Shown: positions 1 to 7,981, counted from the stretch's first letter. The stretch: 16,647 nt of DNA from CAZGVW01 sp964529265 (GCA_964529265.1 CAZGVW010000265.1:1-16647), one strand, 5' to 3'. Made by a program: numbers and translations. Notes: a model not told the origin generated them from the sequence alone.

Positions 1-672
1 GACACGGGCCTCTTCATCGTGGCCGACGGCATGGGCGGCCATCATGCCGGGGAAGTCGCCTCGGCCCTCGCGATTGAGACCATCCGCACGTTTCTGTCGC
101 GGACGCGCGACGGCGAGAACGTCACCTGGCCTTACGGCATCGATCCATCGCTGTCCTTCGAGAGCAATCGGCTGCTCACCGCAGTCAAGCTGGCGAACCG
201 GCGCGTCTTCAAGGCCGGGGAGAGCCGCGAGGACTATACCGGGATGGGCACCACCGTCGTCGCGGCCATCGTGGCCCGCGAGCGCCTGATTTTCACGGGC
301 GTGGGCGACAGCCGCCTGTACGCGTGTGGGGACGGGCTGGTTCAGTTGACGGAAGACGACACGTGGATCCGGCTCACGGGGGCCGTTGACCCGGCGGTCA
401 TCGCCAATCATCCGATGAAGCACGTGCTCACCAACGTCGTGGGTGCGCGTGAAGCCATCGAATGCAGCGTCACCGAACAGGTGCTCGACGGCGAGCGGAC
501 GCTCCTGCTGTCGACCGACGGGCTTCACGGCGTCGTCGATCCGGCGCTCATCGAAGACGTGCTGCGGGCCGGTGACGCGCTCGAGTCGACGGCCGAGCGG
601 CTGGTGCAGGCCGCATTGGAGGGTGGCAGCACGGACAACGTGACGGCTCTGGTCGTCCGCTATCAGCCGTAG
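1..672 (+). CDS. PP2C-family Ser/Thr protein phosphatase, 5'-truncated by the window edge
   Basis: The reading frame is open from base 1 and gives 223 residues up to the TAG. It begins just before the metal-binding motif DGMGGHHAG (fragment residues 9-17). Further PP2C signatures follow: GMGTTVVAAI, GVGDSRLY, LSTDGLHG and the C-terminal GSTDNVTALVV that supplies the last metal-binding Asp. Only about the first 30-40 residues of a usual 240-260 residue bacterial phosphatase should be missing. The family removes phosphate from Ser/Thr using two Mn/Mg ions and usually opposes an Hanks-type kinase in the cytoplasm. No kinase or membrane segment is visible here. It is followed 18 bases later by the MOSC gene on the same strand, suggesting co-transcription. 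The family assignment is secure; the substrate is unknown. Confidence 0.95.
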   Translation, partial: DTGLFIVADGMGGHHAGEVASALAIETIRTFLSRTRDGENVTWPYGIDPSLSFESNRLLTAVKLANRRVFKAGESREDYTGMGTTVVAAIVARERLIFTGVGDSRLYACGDGLVQLTEDDTWIRLTGAVDPAVIANHPMKHVLTNVVGAREAIECSVTEQVLDGERTLLLSTDGLHGVVDPALIEDVLRAGDALESTAERLVQAALEGGSTDNVTALVVRYQP

Positions 673-690
673 CTCCGCGCCGGCCGGCAG

Positions 691-1617
691 ATGGTGATCG
701 GTCACGTGCGCGAAATCTGGCGGTACCCGGTGAAGTCGATGGGCGGTGAACGGCTCGGCCGCGGCCTGGTGGAACGCTCGGGCGTTCTCGGAGATCGGGT
801 GTGGGCGGTGCGCGATGAGACTGCGGGGGAGATGCGCGGCGCGAAGCACCTTCCGAAGCTCCTGTTGTGCACGGCGCGGTTCCGCACGGCTCCGAGCGCC
901 GCGACGATGCCGCCGGTGGAGATCGGTTTCCCCGATGGGACGCAGGTGGGCAGCGACGATCCCGACGTGCACGCGCGCCTGTCCGCGTTTCTCGACCGCC
1001 GGGTGTCGCTGTGGCCGCTGCAGCCGGCATCCGACCGATCGCACTACAGACGCGCCCGGCGGGGCGCGTCGCTGCTGGCCGGGATGAGCCGGTCTCGACT
1101 GCTGCGCCCGCATCTGGCCCGGGTGCTTCGCTACGCGGGACAGGACCGCCCCTTGCGCGCCCTCTTCGGCCGTGAGCCGGATGAGCCGCTTCCGGATCTG
1201 TCGGCGTTGCCCCCCGAGCTGCTGGAGTTCACGTCGCCTCCGGGCACGTATTTCGACGCGTTCCCACTCCATCTGCTGACGACGGCCTCGCTCCGGGCGA
1301 TGGCCCGCCTCAATCCGGGCGCCGACTGGCACGTCCGGCGATTCCGCCCGAATCTGGTGATCGCCACGCGCCCCGGGATCGAGGGTTTCGCGGAAGCCGC
1401 CTGGGGAGCGCGAGCCGTGCATGTGGGAGACCTGGCGCTCAGGTGCGAAGGCCCCACCGTCCGCTGCTCGATGACGATGCACGAGCAGCCGGGGCTGCCA
1501 AGGGATCCGACGATCCTGCGCACCATCGTGCGCGACGGCGGACAGAATCTCGGCGTCTACGCGAGCCCGCTCGGTGGCGGTCCGGTTGCCGAAGGAACCG
1601 ACGTGACGGTGCAGTGA
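691..1617 (+). CDS. MOSC-domain protein (molybdenum cofactor sulfurase C-terminal type)
   Basis: The protein has 308 residues. The N-terminus (HVREIWRYPVKSMGGERL) is the classic MOSC N-terminal beta-barrel opening, followed by the GDRVWAVRDE strand. The C-terminal half carries the MOSC core: HVRRFRPNLVI, then LRCEGPTVRCSMT, whose Arg-Cys pair (Cys259) matches the cysteine that binds Mo in mARC-like proteins. The final segment (ILRTIVRDGGQNLGVYA) is also typical. No 2Fe-2S domain is present. MOSC proteins bind or carry the molybdenum cofactor and include mARC, YiiM and YcbX, which reduce N-hydroxylated compounds. ATG 691 is chosen because it begins exactly before the conserved first strand. 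It sits 18 bases after the phosphatase and 16 before the next gene, consistent with an operon. The exact substrate cannot be read from sequence. Confidence 0.92.
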   Translation: MVIGHVREIWRYPVKSMGGERLGRGLVERSGVLGDRVWAVRDETAGEMRGAKHLPKLLLCTARFRTAPSAATMPPVEIGFPDGTQVGSDDPDVHARLSAFLDRRVSLWPLQPASDRSHYRRARRGASLLAGMSRSRLLRPHLARVLRYAGQDRPLRALFGREPDEPLPDLSALPPELLEFTSPPGTYFDAFPLHLLTTASLRAMARLNPGADWHVRRFRPNLVIATRPGIEGFAEAAWGARAVHVGDLALRCEGPTVRCSMTMHEQPGLPRDPTILRTIVRDGGQNLGVYASPLGGGPVAEGTDVTVQ

Positions 1618-1633
1618 AGAGCCTCCGAGAGCC

Positions 1634-2437
1634 ATGCAGACCGTTGGCGATCTGACAGACGCCGTGGGCCTTGGAGCCGACTCGCCGGCCGTTCCGATTG
1701 TCATCAGTACTGCGGTCATCTGCTACACGGTGCACCACTACCTCGGGATCGCGTTCTTCCGGCGCCATCTCCAGTCCCGGGGTGGTGACGATCGCACCCG
1801 TGAAATCCGCGCGGTGCTGTGGCAGCGCTACACGGGGGTGGTGCTGCTCGGCGTCATCCCAATGACGAGTACCGGGCTCCTGGTCGGAGGCTCCGCCGCG
1901 GACTACGGGCTGACGCTGAATCGGCCGTGGCTGTCGCTCGGCGTTGCGGCCGCGGGCGCGCTGGTCATCCTGGTGGCATGCGCCCTGTTCCTGAAGCGCA
2001 CACCGGGCCTGCTGGCCTATTACCCGGAGATGCGCGTCGCGGACTGGTCCCGCTCCCTGGCGATCACGAACACCGTCTCGTGGTTCGTCTATCTCGCGGC
2101 CTACGAGCTGCTCTTCCGTGGTATTCTCGTCTGCCGTCTCGTTCCCGAGATGGGCTTCTGGACCGCCATCTTCGTCGCCGGTGCCATGTACGGCCTGGTC
2201 CATCTGCCCAAGCACCCGATTGAGTGCTCCGTCGTGATACCGGCCGGAGTGCTGTTCGGTTTCATCGCGGCGTACACCGGGTCGATTCTCGCGCCGTTTC
2301 TCGCGCACGCCATCCTTGCGTCCGGGGCGGAGCTGCTCGCCGTGCAGGCCAGTCCGGAGCGCTGGTTCGTCCCTGCGTTCGCCGCGCCGGTCGCGGCTGG
2401 ACGGGAGCGTGGACGTCGGAGATCCGCAGAGCCATGA
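1634..2437 (+). CDS. CPBP-family (Abi/Rce1-like) intramembrane protease homologue
   Basis: This is a 267-residue, strongly hydrophobic protein with about six to seven membrane segments. Three spaced motifs match the CPBP family. Motif 1 is YELLFRG (Glu158, Arg162), motif 2 is MYGLVH (His190), and motif 3 is HAILASG (His225). In Rce1-type enzymes these Glu and His residues form the glutamate metalloprotease-like site in the membrane. The usual double Glu of motif 1 is Tyr-Glu here; the conserved second Glu is kept. Bacterial members process or bind membrane proteins or peptides and many have no known substrate. The ATG follows a GAGAG sequence. The stop overlaps the next start as ATGA at 2434-2437, so translation of the two is probably coupled. 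I infer a membrane role shared with the following protein. Confidence 0.82.
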   Translation: MQTVGDLTDAVGLGADSPAVPIVISTAVICYTVHHYLGIAFFRRHLQSRGGDDRTREIRAVLWQRYTGVVLLGVIPMTSTGLLVGGSAADYGLTLNRPWLSLGVAAAGALVILVACALFLKRTPGLLAYYPEMRVADWSRSLAITNTVSWFVYLAAYELLFRGILVCRLVPEMGFWTAIFVAGAMYGLVHLPKHPIECSVVIPAGVLFGFIAAYTGSILAPFLAHAILASGAELLAVQASPERWFVPAFAAPVAAGRERGRRRSAEP

Positions 2438-3705
2438 GCGATCGCCAGGGCGTCACGGTCATCGCCGAGTTCGATTCCGCGCGGCTCACATCGCTGCGGC
2501 AGGTGCTCTGCGAGATCGCGCGCGACCCGGAGCGCAACGACGTCATGCCGTTCGGCGCGATCGAGGGCGTGCATTTCGCGCGATGGGTCATCATTCCGAA
2601 CGACGCGCGGGGCGTCTTCGGCGATTTCGCGCCGCACCTGCTCTACGCCAGCGAGTTCGACGGGGGCAGGCCGAGCCACTTCGAACGCCTGCTCGATGCG
2701 GTGGAGGCCGGCCTCGACCGCGTCCTCGAGCACTGCACCGGGTATCCCCCGGCATCGCAGAGGACGCGGGAGGCGCGTCTGCGCTTCCTGAACGACCACG
2801 TCGTTCCGTTCGGCTCGCTGTACCAATCTACGACCGGATCGGTCGCCGCCATACGGGCGGAGGCCATGCTGAGGGATCGCATCGAGGACTTCCTGGACAG
2901 CGCCGACTGGCGCGGCAAAGATCCCGTCGACGTGTACGAAGCGGTTCGCGAGCACGTGGGCAGGGAGCCGTCGCTTCGCTGGGCCCTGGCCCGCCGCATC
3001 GATCGGGGCCTCTGGTGGCGCGTGCAGCACTGGGCGGCCGGGGTGGGCGCCGTCGCCGGCGCCGTGGCCCTGCTGCCGGTGACCGTCCCGCTGGGGCTCG
3101 TCTGGCTCGCCGTGCTGCGGGCGCACGAACGGCGCGAGCCTGTCGCCGTCCCGACGGGCAACACGGCCCGCGTCACCGAGCTTGCCGGCTACGAGGATCG
3201 CGGAGCGCAAAACCAGTTGACGGTGCTCGGCATCGTCAAGCCCGGCTGGTTCCGGCGGTTCACGTTGTGGGGCGTGCTCAGGTTCTTCTACGTCCTCGTC
3301 GATCTGGGCATCCCGTTCGAGCACGCGTTCTTCGGGGTCAAGACGATTCACTTCGCCCGTTTCCAGCGCATCGACGAAGGCCGGCGGCTGATCTTCATGA
3401 GCAATTACGACGGCAGCTGGGAGAGCTACCTGGGTGATTTCGTCGATCGCCTTTCCTTCGGGATCTCGGGCGTGTGGAGCAACGCGGAGGGGTTCCCCGA
3501 GACGCAGTTCCTCCTCTTCGGAGGTGCTCGGCACGAACAGGTGTTCAAGGCGCTCGTCCGCGATCATCAGCTGCCGCCGGCGGTGTGGTACTCGGCCTAC
3601 AGCAACCTGACGGTGGAGAACATCAAGAACAACGCCGCCATCCGCGATGGGCTGGGCCGGAGGATGAGCCGGGAGCAGGTTGTCGCCTGGCTGCAGCGGT
3701 TGTGA
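2434..3705 (+). CDS. Unrecognised membrane-associated protein with an internally repeated motif, upstream of DyP peroxidase
   Basis: I cannot assign a named family. The protein has 423 residues starting at ATG 2434, which overlaps the preceding stop; a longer upstream frame would run deep into the CPBP gene and was rejected. Residues 199-228 form one long or two short hydrophobic segments (from HWAAGVGAVAGAVALLP to LGLVWLAVL). The flanking halves share a pattern. In the N-terminal half GVHFARWVIIPND (45-57) is followed by LLYASEFDGG and HFERLL. In the C-terminal half TIHFARFQRIDEG (304-316) is followed by LIFMSNYDGSWESYLGDF (319-336). This looks like two copies of a ferredoxin-like unit, the fold also used twice in DyP peroxidases, but that is inference. 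It lies 24 bases before the DyP gene, so a partner role with the peroxidase, for example membrane placement or substrate hand-over, is plausible. Confidence 0.8.
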   Translation: MSDRQGVTVIAEFDSARLTSLRQVLCEIARDPERNDVMPFGAIEGVHFARWVIIPNDARGVFGDFAPHLLYASEFDGGRPSHFERLLDAVEAGLDRVLEHCTGYPPASQRTREARLRFLNDHVVPFGSLYQSTTGSVAAIRAEAMLRDRIEDFLDSADWRGKDPVDVYEAVREHVGREPSLRWALARRIDRGLWWRVQHWAAGVGAVAGAVALLPVTVPLGLVWLAVLRAHERREPVAVPTGNTARVTELAGYEDRGAQNQLTVLGIVKPGWFRRFTLWGVLRFFYVLVDLGIPFEHAFFGVKTIHFARFQRIDEGRRLIFMSNYDGSWESYLGDFVDRLSFGISGVWSNAEGFPETQFLLFGGARHEQVFKALVRDHQLPPAVWYSAYSNLTVENIKNNAAIRDGLGRRMSREQVVAWLQRL

Positions 3706-3729
3706 GTCTTCGCGAGCGCACGGGGCGAT

Positions 3730-5157
3730 ATGGAGCGACTGGAGCTGGACGACGTTCAAGGCATCATCACGCGCGGATACGAAGAGCTGACGGGGGCCGT
3801 CTGCATTCTGCTCGCCGTGGATGATCCGGCCGCGGCGCGGGCGTGGCTTCGTGGCACGGCGGTTCGCACCGTGGATGCGCGCGACCAGCCTGTCACCGAG
3901 TGCGTGCAGATGGCGTTCACCTGCGAAGGGCTCCGTCGGCTCGGCCTTCCGGCGGAGGTGCTCTCACAATTCGCGGCGGAATTTCGCGACGGCATGGTCA
4001 CGCCCGAACGGCAGCGAGTGCTCGGCGACAATGGACCGGGCGCGCCCGAGACCTGGGCGTGGGGTGGCCCCGGCACGGAACAGCCCCACATCCTCCTGAT
4101 GTTGTTCGCCACCGACGATGCCGCACTCCACCGGTTCGAGGCCTCGTGTGCGGAAGAGTGGGAGCGCGTCGGGCGGCTCCGTCTGGTGTGCCGTCTGTCG
4201 AGCGTCCGTCTGCCGGGGCGGAAGGAGCATTTCGGCTTCCGCGACGGGATCGGCCAGCCGGTGCTCGAAGGCCTCAACGCGCCGGGCAGCTGGCGCAACG
4301 TCATCAAGACGGGCGAGATCGTCCTCGGGTACAGGAATGAATACAACGAGTACCCGTCGAGCCCCACGCTCGGTGCGCGGCTCGATCCGGCGGATCTGCT
4401 GCTTCCGAGCCGCATCGAGCCCACCCTCAAGGACTTCGGCCGGAACGGCAGCTATCTCGTCTTCCGGCAGCTGCAGCAGGATGTCGCCGGGTTCTGGCGG
4501 TTCATCGATGACGCCACGCGTCGTCCCGATGGGACGAGCGATCCCGCGGCGCGCACGCGCCTGGCGGCGCAGATGGTGGGCCGATGGCCGAGCGGCGCCC
4601 CGCTGGCGCTGTCGCCGGATCGCGATGACCCCACGCTCGCCGACGCGGACGAGTTCTCCTACCGCGACCTCGATCCGATCGGCCTGAAATGCCCGATCGG
4701 ATCGCACGCGCGGCGGATGAACCCCCGTGACGCCCTGGAGCTCGATCGAAGCGGCAAGGAGTCCCTGCAGCTCGTCAAGGGCCGGCGCATCATGCGACGT
4801 CCGCGCTCCTACGGACCGCCGCTCGCCGAGTCGATGGAGACGGACGCGCTGGCGACCACCCGGGATGATGGCCGGGAGCGCGGTCTGCATTTCATCTGTT
4901 TCAATGCCAGCATCCGCCGGCAGTTCGAGTTCATCCAGCAGACGTGGGGCAACAACGAGAAATTCTCGACGCTGTACGACGAGAAGGACCCGCTCATCGG
5001 CGATCGCGGTCCGGGGGACCCCGGACTCTTCACGATTCCCGGCCGGCCGGTGCGCACGCGCGTGCGCGGGTTGACGCGCTTCGTGCGCGTCAGGGGCGGC
5101 GGCTACTTCTTCCTGCCTGGCAAGCGCGCCCTCGAGTACCTGTCAACGCTCGCCTGA
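3730..5157 (+). CDS. DyP-type heme peroxidase
   Basis: The 475-residue protein carries the DyP signatures in order. The GFRDG motif (169-173) holds the catalytic Asp172. The NGSYLVFRQLQQD strand-helix follows (239-251). IGSHARRMNPRD provides the proximal heme ligand His326. RRIMRRPRSYG (352-362) contains the distal Arg, probably in the 352-357 run. The closing GLHFICFNASIRRQFEFIQQ and GGGYFFLPG are also characteristic. At 475 residues it resembles the larger cytoplasmic classes (C/D) rather than the Tat-exported A type; no twin-arginine or other signal peptide is present. The family oxidises bulky organic compounds with hydrogen peroxide. It is the last gene of the left plus-strand run and converges on the peroxygenase-like gene 29 bases away. 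Its place beside lipid enzymes raises lipid peroxides as a possible substrate, which is inference. Confidence 0.95.
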   Translation: MERLELDDVQGIITRGYEELTGAVCILLAVDDPAAARAWLRGTAVRTVDARDQPVTECVQMAFTCEGLRRLGLPAEVLSQFAAEFRDGMVTPERQRVLGDNGPGAPETWAWGGPGTEQPHILLMLFATDDAALHRFEASCAEEWERVGRLRLVCRLSSVRLPGRKEHFGFRDGIGQPVLEGLNAPGSWRNVIKTGEIVLGYRNEYNEYPSSPTLGARLDPADLLLPSRIEPTLKDFGRNGSYLVFRQLQQDVAGFWRFIDDATRRPDGTSDPAARTRLAAQMVGRWPSGAPLALSPDRDDPTLADADEFSYRDLDPIGLKCPIGSHARRMNPRDALELDRSGKESLQLVKGRRIMRRPRSYGPPLAESMETDALATTRDDGRERGLHFICFNASIRRQFEFIQQTWGNNEKFSTLYDEKDPLIGDRGPGDPGLFTIPGRPVRTRVRGLTRFVRVRGGGYFFLPGKRALEYLSTLA

Positions 5158-5186
5158 GGCGCGAGTGGTGCCGCCGCGGCGTGCAC

Positions 5187-5942
5187 TCATCGGCGTCCGC
5201 GACCGAATGCGCTCCTCAGGCGTTCCCACACCCGCCACCAGGTGATCTTGGAGATGCCCGTTCCGAGCTGCTTGAGATTCACGGAATCCCTGGCTTGCGG
5301 GGTCCAGCCCTCCGGATACGTCGCCGTGATCCAGAGATCATGGACGTCCTGGAAGGTGAAATAGCGCTCGCCCTTCTCGTCGACGCGTCCGAACACCGCC
5401 AGGCACACGGCGAACTCGTTGTTCATCGCCGAGAAGCTCGGCACGTGCTTCGCCACGTCGAAGCTGCCCGGCCCCCGGTCGGGCTTCACGGTGGCGAAGT
5501 GATTCGCGGCGAGCGCGAAGTGGCGGCTGTACATACACCCGTTTTCCCCGAACTTGAGCAGTTCCTGGAGCTGGGCCTCGTTCACGTGAGGGTCGCGAAT
5601 CCCGGTGCTGCCAGGGTGATTCAGATAGGATTCGCGAAGTTTGAACAGGTTGAAGCTGGCGGGTATGGTGTCGGTCTTGTCCGCCACGTGCGTGAGCAGT
5701 CTGCGGACGCTCTTGGTCACGCCGATACTCGCGAGCACTTCCTCGAAATGTCGCGTGGTGACGGTCCCGTCGGGCTCGGTTCGCAGGTCGCCGTGGTTGT
5801 ACAGCGCCGCCAGGCCCGGGCACGGAATGGTGTCCGCGTGGGGGCGGGCCCGGTACCCGCGGTCGGACCCGACGGCGGGATCGCCGTCATGACCCGCGAC
5901 CGGATCGGCCGCCGCCGCATGGCCCGGAGTGTTCGCTTCCAT
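5187..5942 (-). CDS. Heme-thiolate peroxidase/peroxygenase-like protein (chloroperoxidase, 'peroxidase family 2' type)
   Basis: The protein has 251 residues. TIPCPGLAALYNHGDL (38-53) matches the PCP...NHG opening of fungal chloroperoxidases and unspecific peroxygenases; Cys41 would be the heme thiolate ligand. The region around NHPGSTGIRDP (108-118) aligns with the usual EHD/EGD-S-x-S-R-x-D Mg-site segment, but the Glu and Asp are replaced by Asn108 and Pro110. NNEFAVCL contains Glu176, near the position of the catalytic acid in the fungal enzymes, and YPEGW (209-213) matches their late LPxGW-like segment. No signal peptide is seen; residues 1-36 are a Gly/Asp/His-rich extension. The start is chosen because AAGGGAG (5949-5955) lies six bases upstream; longer frames would cover the divergent gene. 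Family members oxygenate or halogenate organic compounds with hydrogen peroxide. The family match is by motif reading only. Confidence 0.72.
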   Translation of the reverse strand: MEANTPGHAAAADPVAGHDGDPAVGSDRGYRARPHADTIPCPGLAALYNHGDLRTEPDGTVTTRHFEEVLASIGVTKSVRRLLTHVADKTDTIPASFNLFKLRESYLNHPGSTGIRDPHVNEAQLQELLKFGENGCMYSRHFALAANHFATVKPDRGPGSFDVAKHVPSFSAMNNEFAVCLAVFGRVDEKGERYFTFQDVHDLWITATYPEGWTPQARDSVNLKQLGTGISKITWWRVWERLRSAFGRGRR

Positions 5943-5948
5943 ATGACG

Positions 5949-5955
5949 CTCCCTT
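5949..5955 (-). promoter_or_regulatory. Ribosome binding site deciding the start of the peroxygenase-like gene
   Basis: The minus strand reads AAGGGAG, six bases before ATG at 5942. This supports the 251-residue product over the much longer open frame extending upstream to 6527, which would overlap the DUF4345-like gene on the other strand. Confidence 0.7.
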
Positions 5956-6010
5956 GTTGCGCCGTTCCGCGATGACGGGGCGAGGGTACAACAACTCCGT
6001 GAGAGGCGGA

Positions 6011-6053
6011 AGCGCCGGGCCGCGCATCCGCCGGCGACGGGTGGCCCGGCGCT
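6011..6053. repeat. Perfect 11-bp inverted repeat in the divergent intergenic region
   Basis: AGCGCCGGGCC at 6011-6021 is the exact reverse complement of GGCCCGGCGCT at 6043-6053, with 21 bases between. The arms sit in the 186-base gap between the divergently read peroxygenase-like gene and the DUF4345-like gene. Because both genes read away from it, it is not a terminator for either. It could be an operator for one or both, or form an RNA stem in one of the leaders. No clear sigma70 boxes were seen around it. Confidence 0.6.
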
Positions 6054-6128
6054 CGTTTGTGATACCCTCTCGGCGTTCGCACTACTCAACGGCCTGGCAG
6101 TTGTGCCGGCGCGCTCGAGGAGGGCCTG

Positions 6129-6548
6129 ATGAGCACCCTGACGAAAGCTTTCATTGCCTTGAACGTGCTTGTCTTCGTCTCCTTCGGGCTCGTGTTCATC
6201 TTCGCCCCGGTGTATTTCGCCTCGACGGTCGAGATCGAACTGTCGTCGCCGACCGCGCTGGCTGATTTCCGCGCCATTTACGGCGGCCTGAGCCTGAGCG
6301 TGGGTCTCTTCTTCGCGCTCGGGCTGTTCCGGCCGGCGCTCGTCCTGCCGGTGCTGTGGCTCATCGCCGCCAGCTCGCTCGCGCTCGCCCTGAGCCGCTT
6401 TTACAGCGTGATCGCCAGCGGCACGCCCGCGCTGCCGATCTTCGCGTTCGCGGCGCTGGAACTGGTGGCGTTCGCCATCGGCGCCTGGCTCTACTCGCGC
6501 GAGAGCCGCACGATGGCCGTGCCGCACCGGTCCGTCGCCGCGCGCTGA
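6129..6548 (+). CDS. DUF4345-like four-helix membrane protein
   Basis: The 139-residue protein has four predicted membrane helices, near residues 7-27, 47-67, 70-90 and 102-122. The segment ADFRAIYGGLSLSVGLFFALG (roughly 46-66) is the characteristic conserved part of DUF4345 proteins, as I recall the family. Function is unknown in the family. The start ATG is preceded by a good ribosome site (GAGGAGGG, about 6117-6124). The stop lies two bases before the P450 start, so the two are almost certainly co-translated. The pairing suggests a membrane function linked to the P450 or to lipid substrates, but nothing in the sequence proves it. The C-terminal 15 residues are polar and probably cytoplasmic. 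Confidence 0.82.
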   Translation: MSTLTKAFIALNVLVFVSFGLVFIFAPVYFASTVEIELSSPTALADFRAIYGGLSLSVGLFFALGLFRPALVLPVLWLIAASSLALALSRFYSVIASGTPALPIFAFAALELVAFAIGAWLYSRESRTMAVPHRSVAAR

Positions 6549-6550
6549 GC

Positions 6551-7981
6551 GTGGCGGACTCCGTCCGACTGCGGACGCTCGACGACCTGCCCGGGCCGCG
6601 CGGGCTCCCGTGGATTGGCAATCTGCTGCAGGTGGTCCCCACGCGCATGCACCAGGTCGTGGAGCGCTGGAGCCGCGAGCACGGGCCGTTCTTCCGCTTC
6701 ACCATCGGGACCACCAGGGTTCTCGTGGTGGCCGACCACGCGGCCCTGGCGGCCGTGATGCGGGATCGCCCTGACGGATTTCGGCGGGCGGACCGCATGG
6801 TGGCGGTCGGCCGCGAGATGGGGCTCGAGATCGGGGTCTTCGCCGCAGAGGGGGAGGCCTGGCGCCGCCAGCGCCGGATGGTGATGGCCGCGTTCGACCC
6901 CGAGCACGTCCACGCCTACCTGCGATCGCTGCTGGCGGTCGTGGGCCGTTTGCGCGGGCGATGGCAGCGGGCGGCGCGCTCGGGCCAGCCGATTGACCTG
7001 CTGGGCGACCTGAAGCGGTTCACCGTCGACGCGGTGGCCGGCCTGGCGTTCGGGGCCTCGGTCGATTCGCTGAGTGCCGACCACGAGACGCTTCTGTGCC
7101 ACCTCGAACGCATTTTCCCGGCTCTGTCGAACCGCATGTTGTGGCCGGTGCCGTACTGGCGGTACCTGCAGTTGCCGTCCAACCGGCGACTCGAGGAGAG
7201 CGTGAGGGCGGTGAACGTCGCGATCGGGGCATTGATTGCGCGTGCCCGCGAGAGGATGAGCGCCGACGCGGCGCTGCGCGACAGGCCCGGCAATCTGCTG
7301 GAGGCGATGATTGCCGCCGCGGATCGGGACGGGAGCGGCGACGGGGACCGCGACGTGGCGGGCAACGTGCTGACCATGCTGCTCGCCGGAGAAGACACGA
7401 CGGCGAACACGCTCGCCTGGCTCATCTATCTCCTGTCCCGCCATCCGGACGCGCTGCTGCAGGCGCGGGACGAGGTGTCCCGCGTGGTCACCGACGGCGT
7501 GATGAAGGCCACTTCGGAGCAGCTCGCCGCGCTGACCTTCCTGGAGGCGTGCGCACAGGAAACCATGAGACTGAAGCCGGCAGCGCCCGTGCTGGGACTG
7601 CAGGCGGTGCGCGACGCCACCATTGGTGACGTGCACGTGCCCGTCGGCACCCTCATCTGGGGCGTGATGCGGCACGACACGGTGAGCGACCGCTTTTTCC
7701 CCAACGCCGGTGCGTTCGAGCCGGAACGGTGGCTCGCCGGCGGGGCGACCGCCCCGCAGGCGTCTGCGATGAGACGCGTGTCGGCGCCGTTTGGCGGCGG
7801 TCCCCGCATCTGCCCGGGGCGTTTTCTGGCGCTGCTGGAAATCAAGGCCGTGATGGCGATGCTGCTCCTGGACTTCGAGATCGACCGTGTCGGCACCGCC
7901 GGGGGCGGCACGCCGAAGGAGCGACTGGCGTTCACGATGGCTCCGGTCGGTCTGCGGATGCGACTGCGCGATCGCGGGTGA
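6551..7981 (+). CDS. Cytochrome P450 monooxygenase
   Basis: Starting at GTG 6551 the product is 476 residues, a normal bacterial P450 length. It opens with the proline-rich LPGPRGLPWIGN hinge near residues 14-25. It has the I-helix oxygen-activation motif AGEDTT (279-284), the ExxR pair Glu337-Arg340 in ETMRL, and the heme loop FGGGPRICPG (414-423) with Cys421 as axial ligand. There is no membrane anchor or fused reductase, so separate electron-transfer partners are required; none is encoded in the window. The open frame continues upstream to 6356 but would overlap the DUF4345-like gene, so GTG 6551, two bases after that gene's stop, is preferred despite a weak ribosome site. P450s of this general type hydroxylate or epoxidise hydrophobic compounds. 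Five desaturases nearby suggest a fatty acyl substrate, which is inference. Confidence 0.95.
   Translation: MADSVRLRTLDDLPGPRGLPWIGNLLQVVPTRMHQVVERWSREHGPFFRFTIGTTRVLVVADHAALAAVMRDRPDGFRRADRMVAVGREMGLEIGVFAAEGEAWRRQRRMVMAAFDPEHVHAYLRSLLAVVGRLRGRWQRAARSGQPIDLLGDLKRFTVDAVAGLAFGASVDSLSADHETLLCHLERIFPALSNRMLWPVPYWRYLQLPSNRRLEESVRAVNVAIGALIARARERMSADAALRDRPGNLLEAMIAAADRDGSGDGDRDVAGNVLTMLLAGEDTTANTLAWLIYLLSRHPDALLQARDEVSRVVTDGVMKATSEQLAALTFLEACAQETMRLKPAAPVLGLQAVRDATIGDVHVPVGTLIWGVMRHDTVSDRFFPNAGAFEPERWLAGGATAPQASAMRRVSAPFGGGPRICPGRFLALLEIKAVMAMLLLDFEIDRVGTAGGGTPKERLAFTMAPVGLRMRLRDRG

Noticed and set aside
2101..3759. 552-codon open frame on the minus strand
   Set aside because: It lies entirely opposite well-supported plus-strand genes; its translation is charged low-complexity sequence with no motif, as expected of antisense frames in GC-rich DNA.
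5158..5186. Bidirectional terminator between the converging DyP and peroxygenase-like genes
   Set aside because: Only the 8-base palindrome GCCGCGGC is present, with no loop and no T-run.
5943..6527. N-terminal extension of the peroxygenase-like protein by about 195 residues
   Set aside because: The extension is highly charged, overlaps the DUF4345-like gene on the other strand and would make the good ribosome site at 5949-5955 meaningless.
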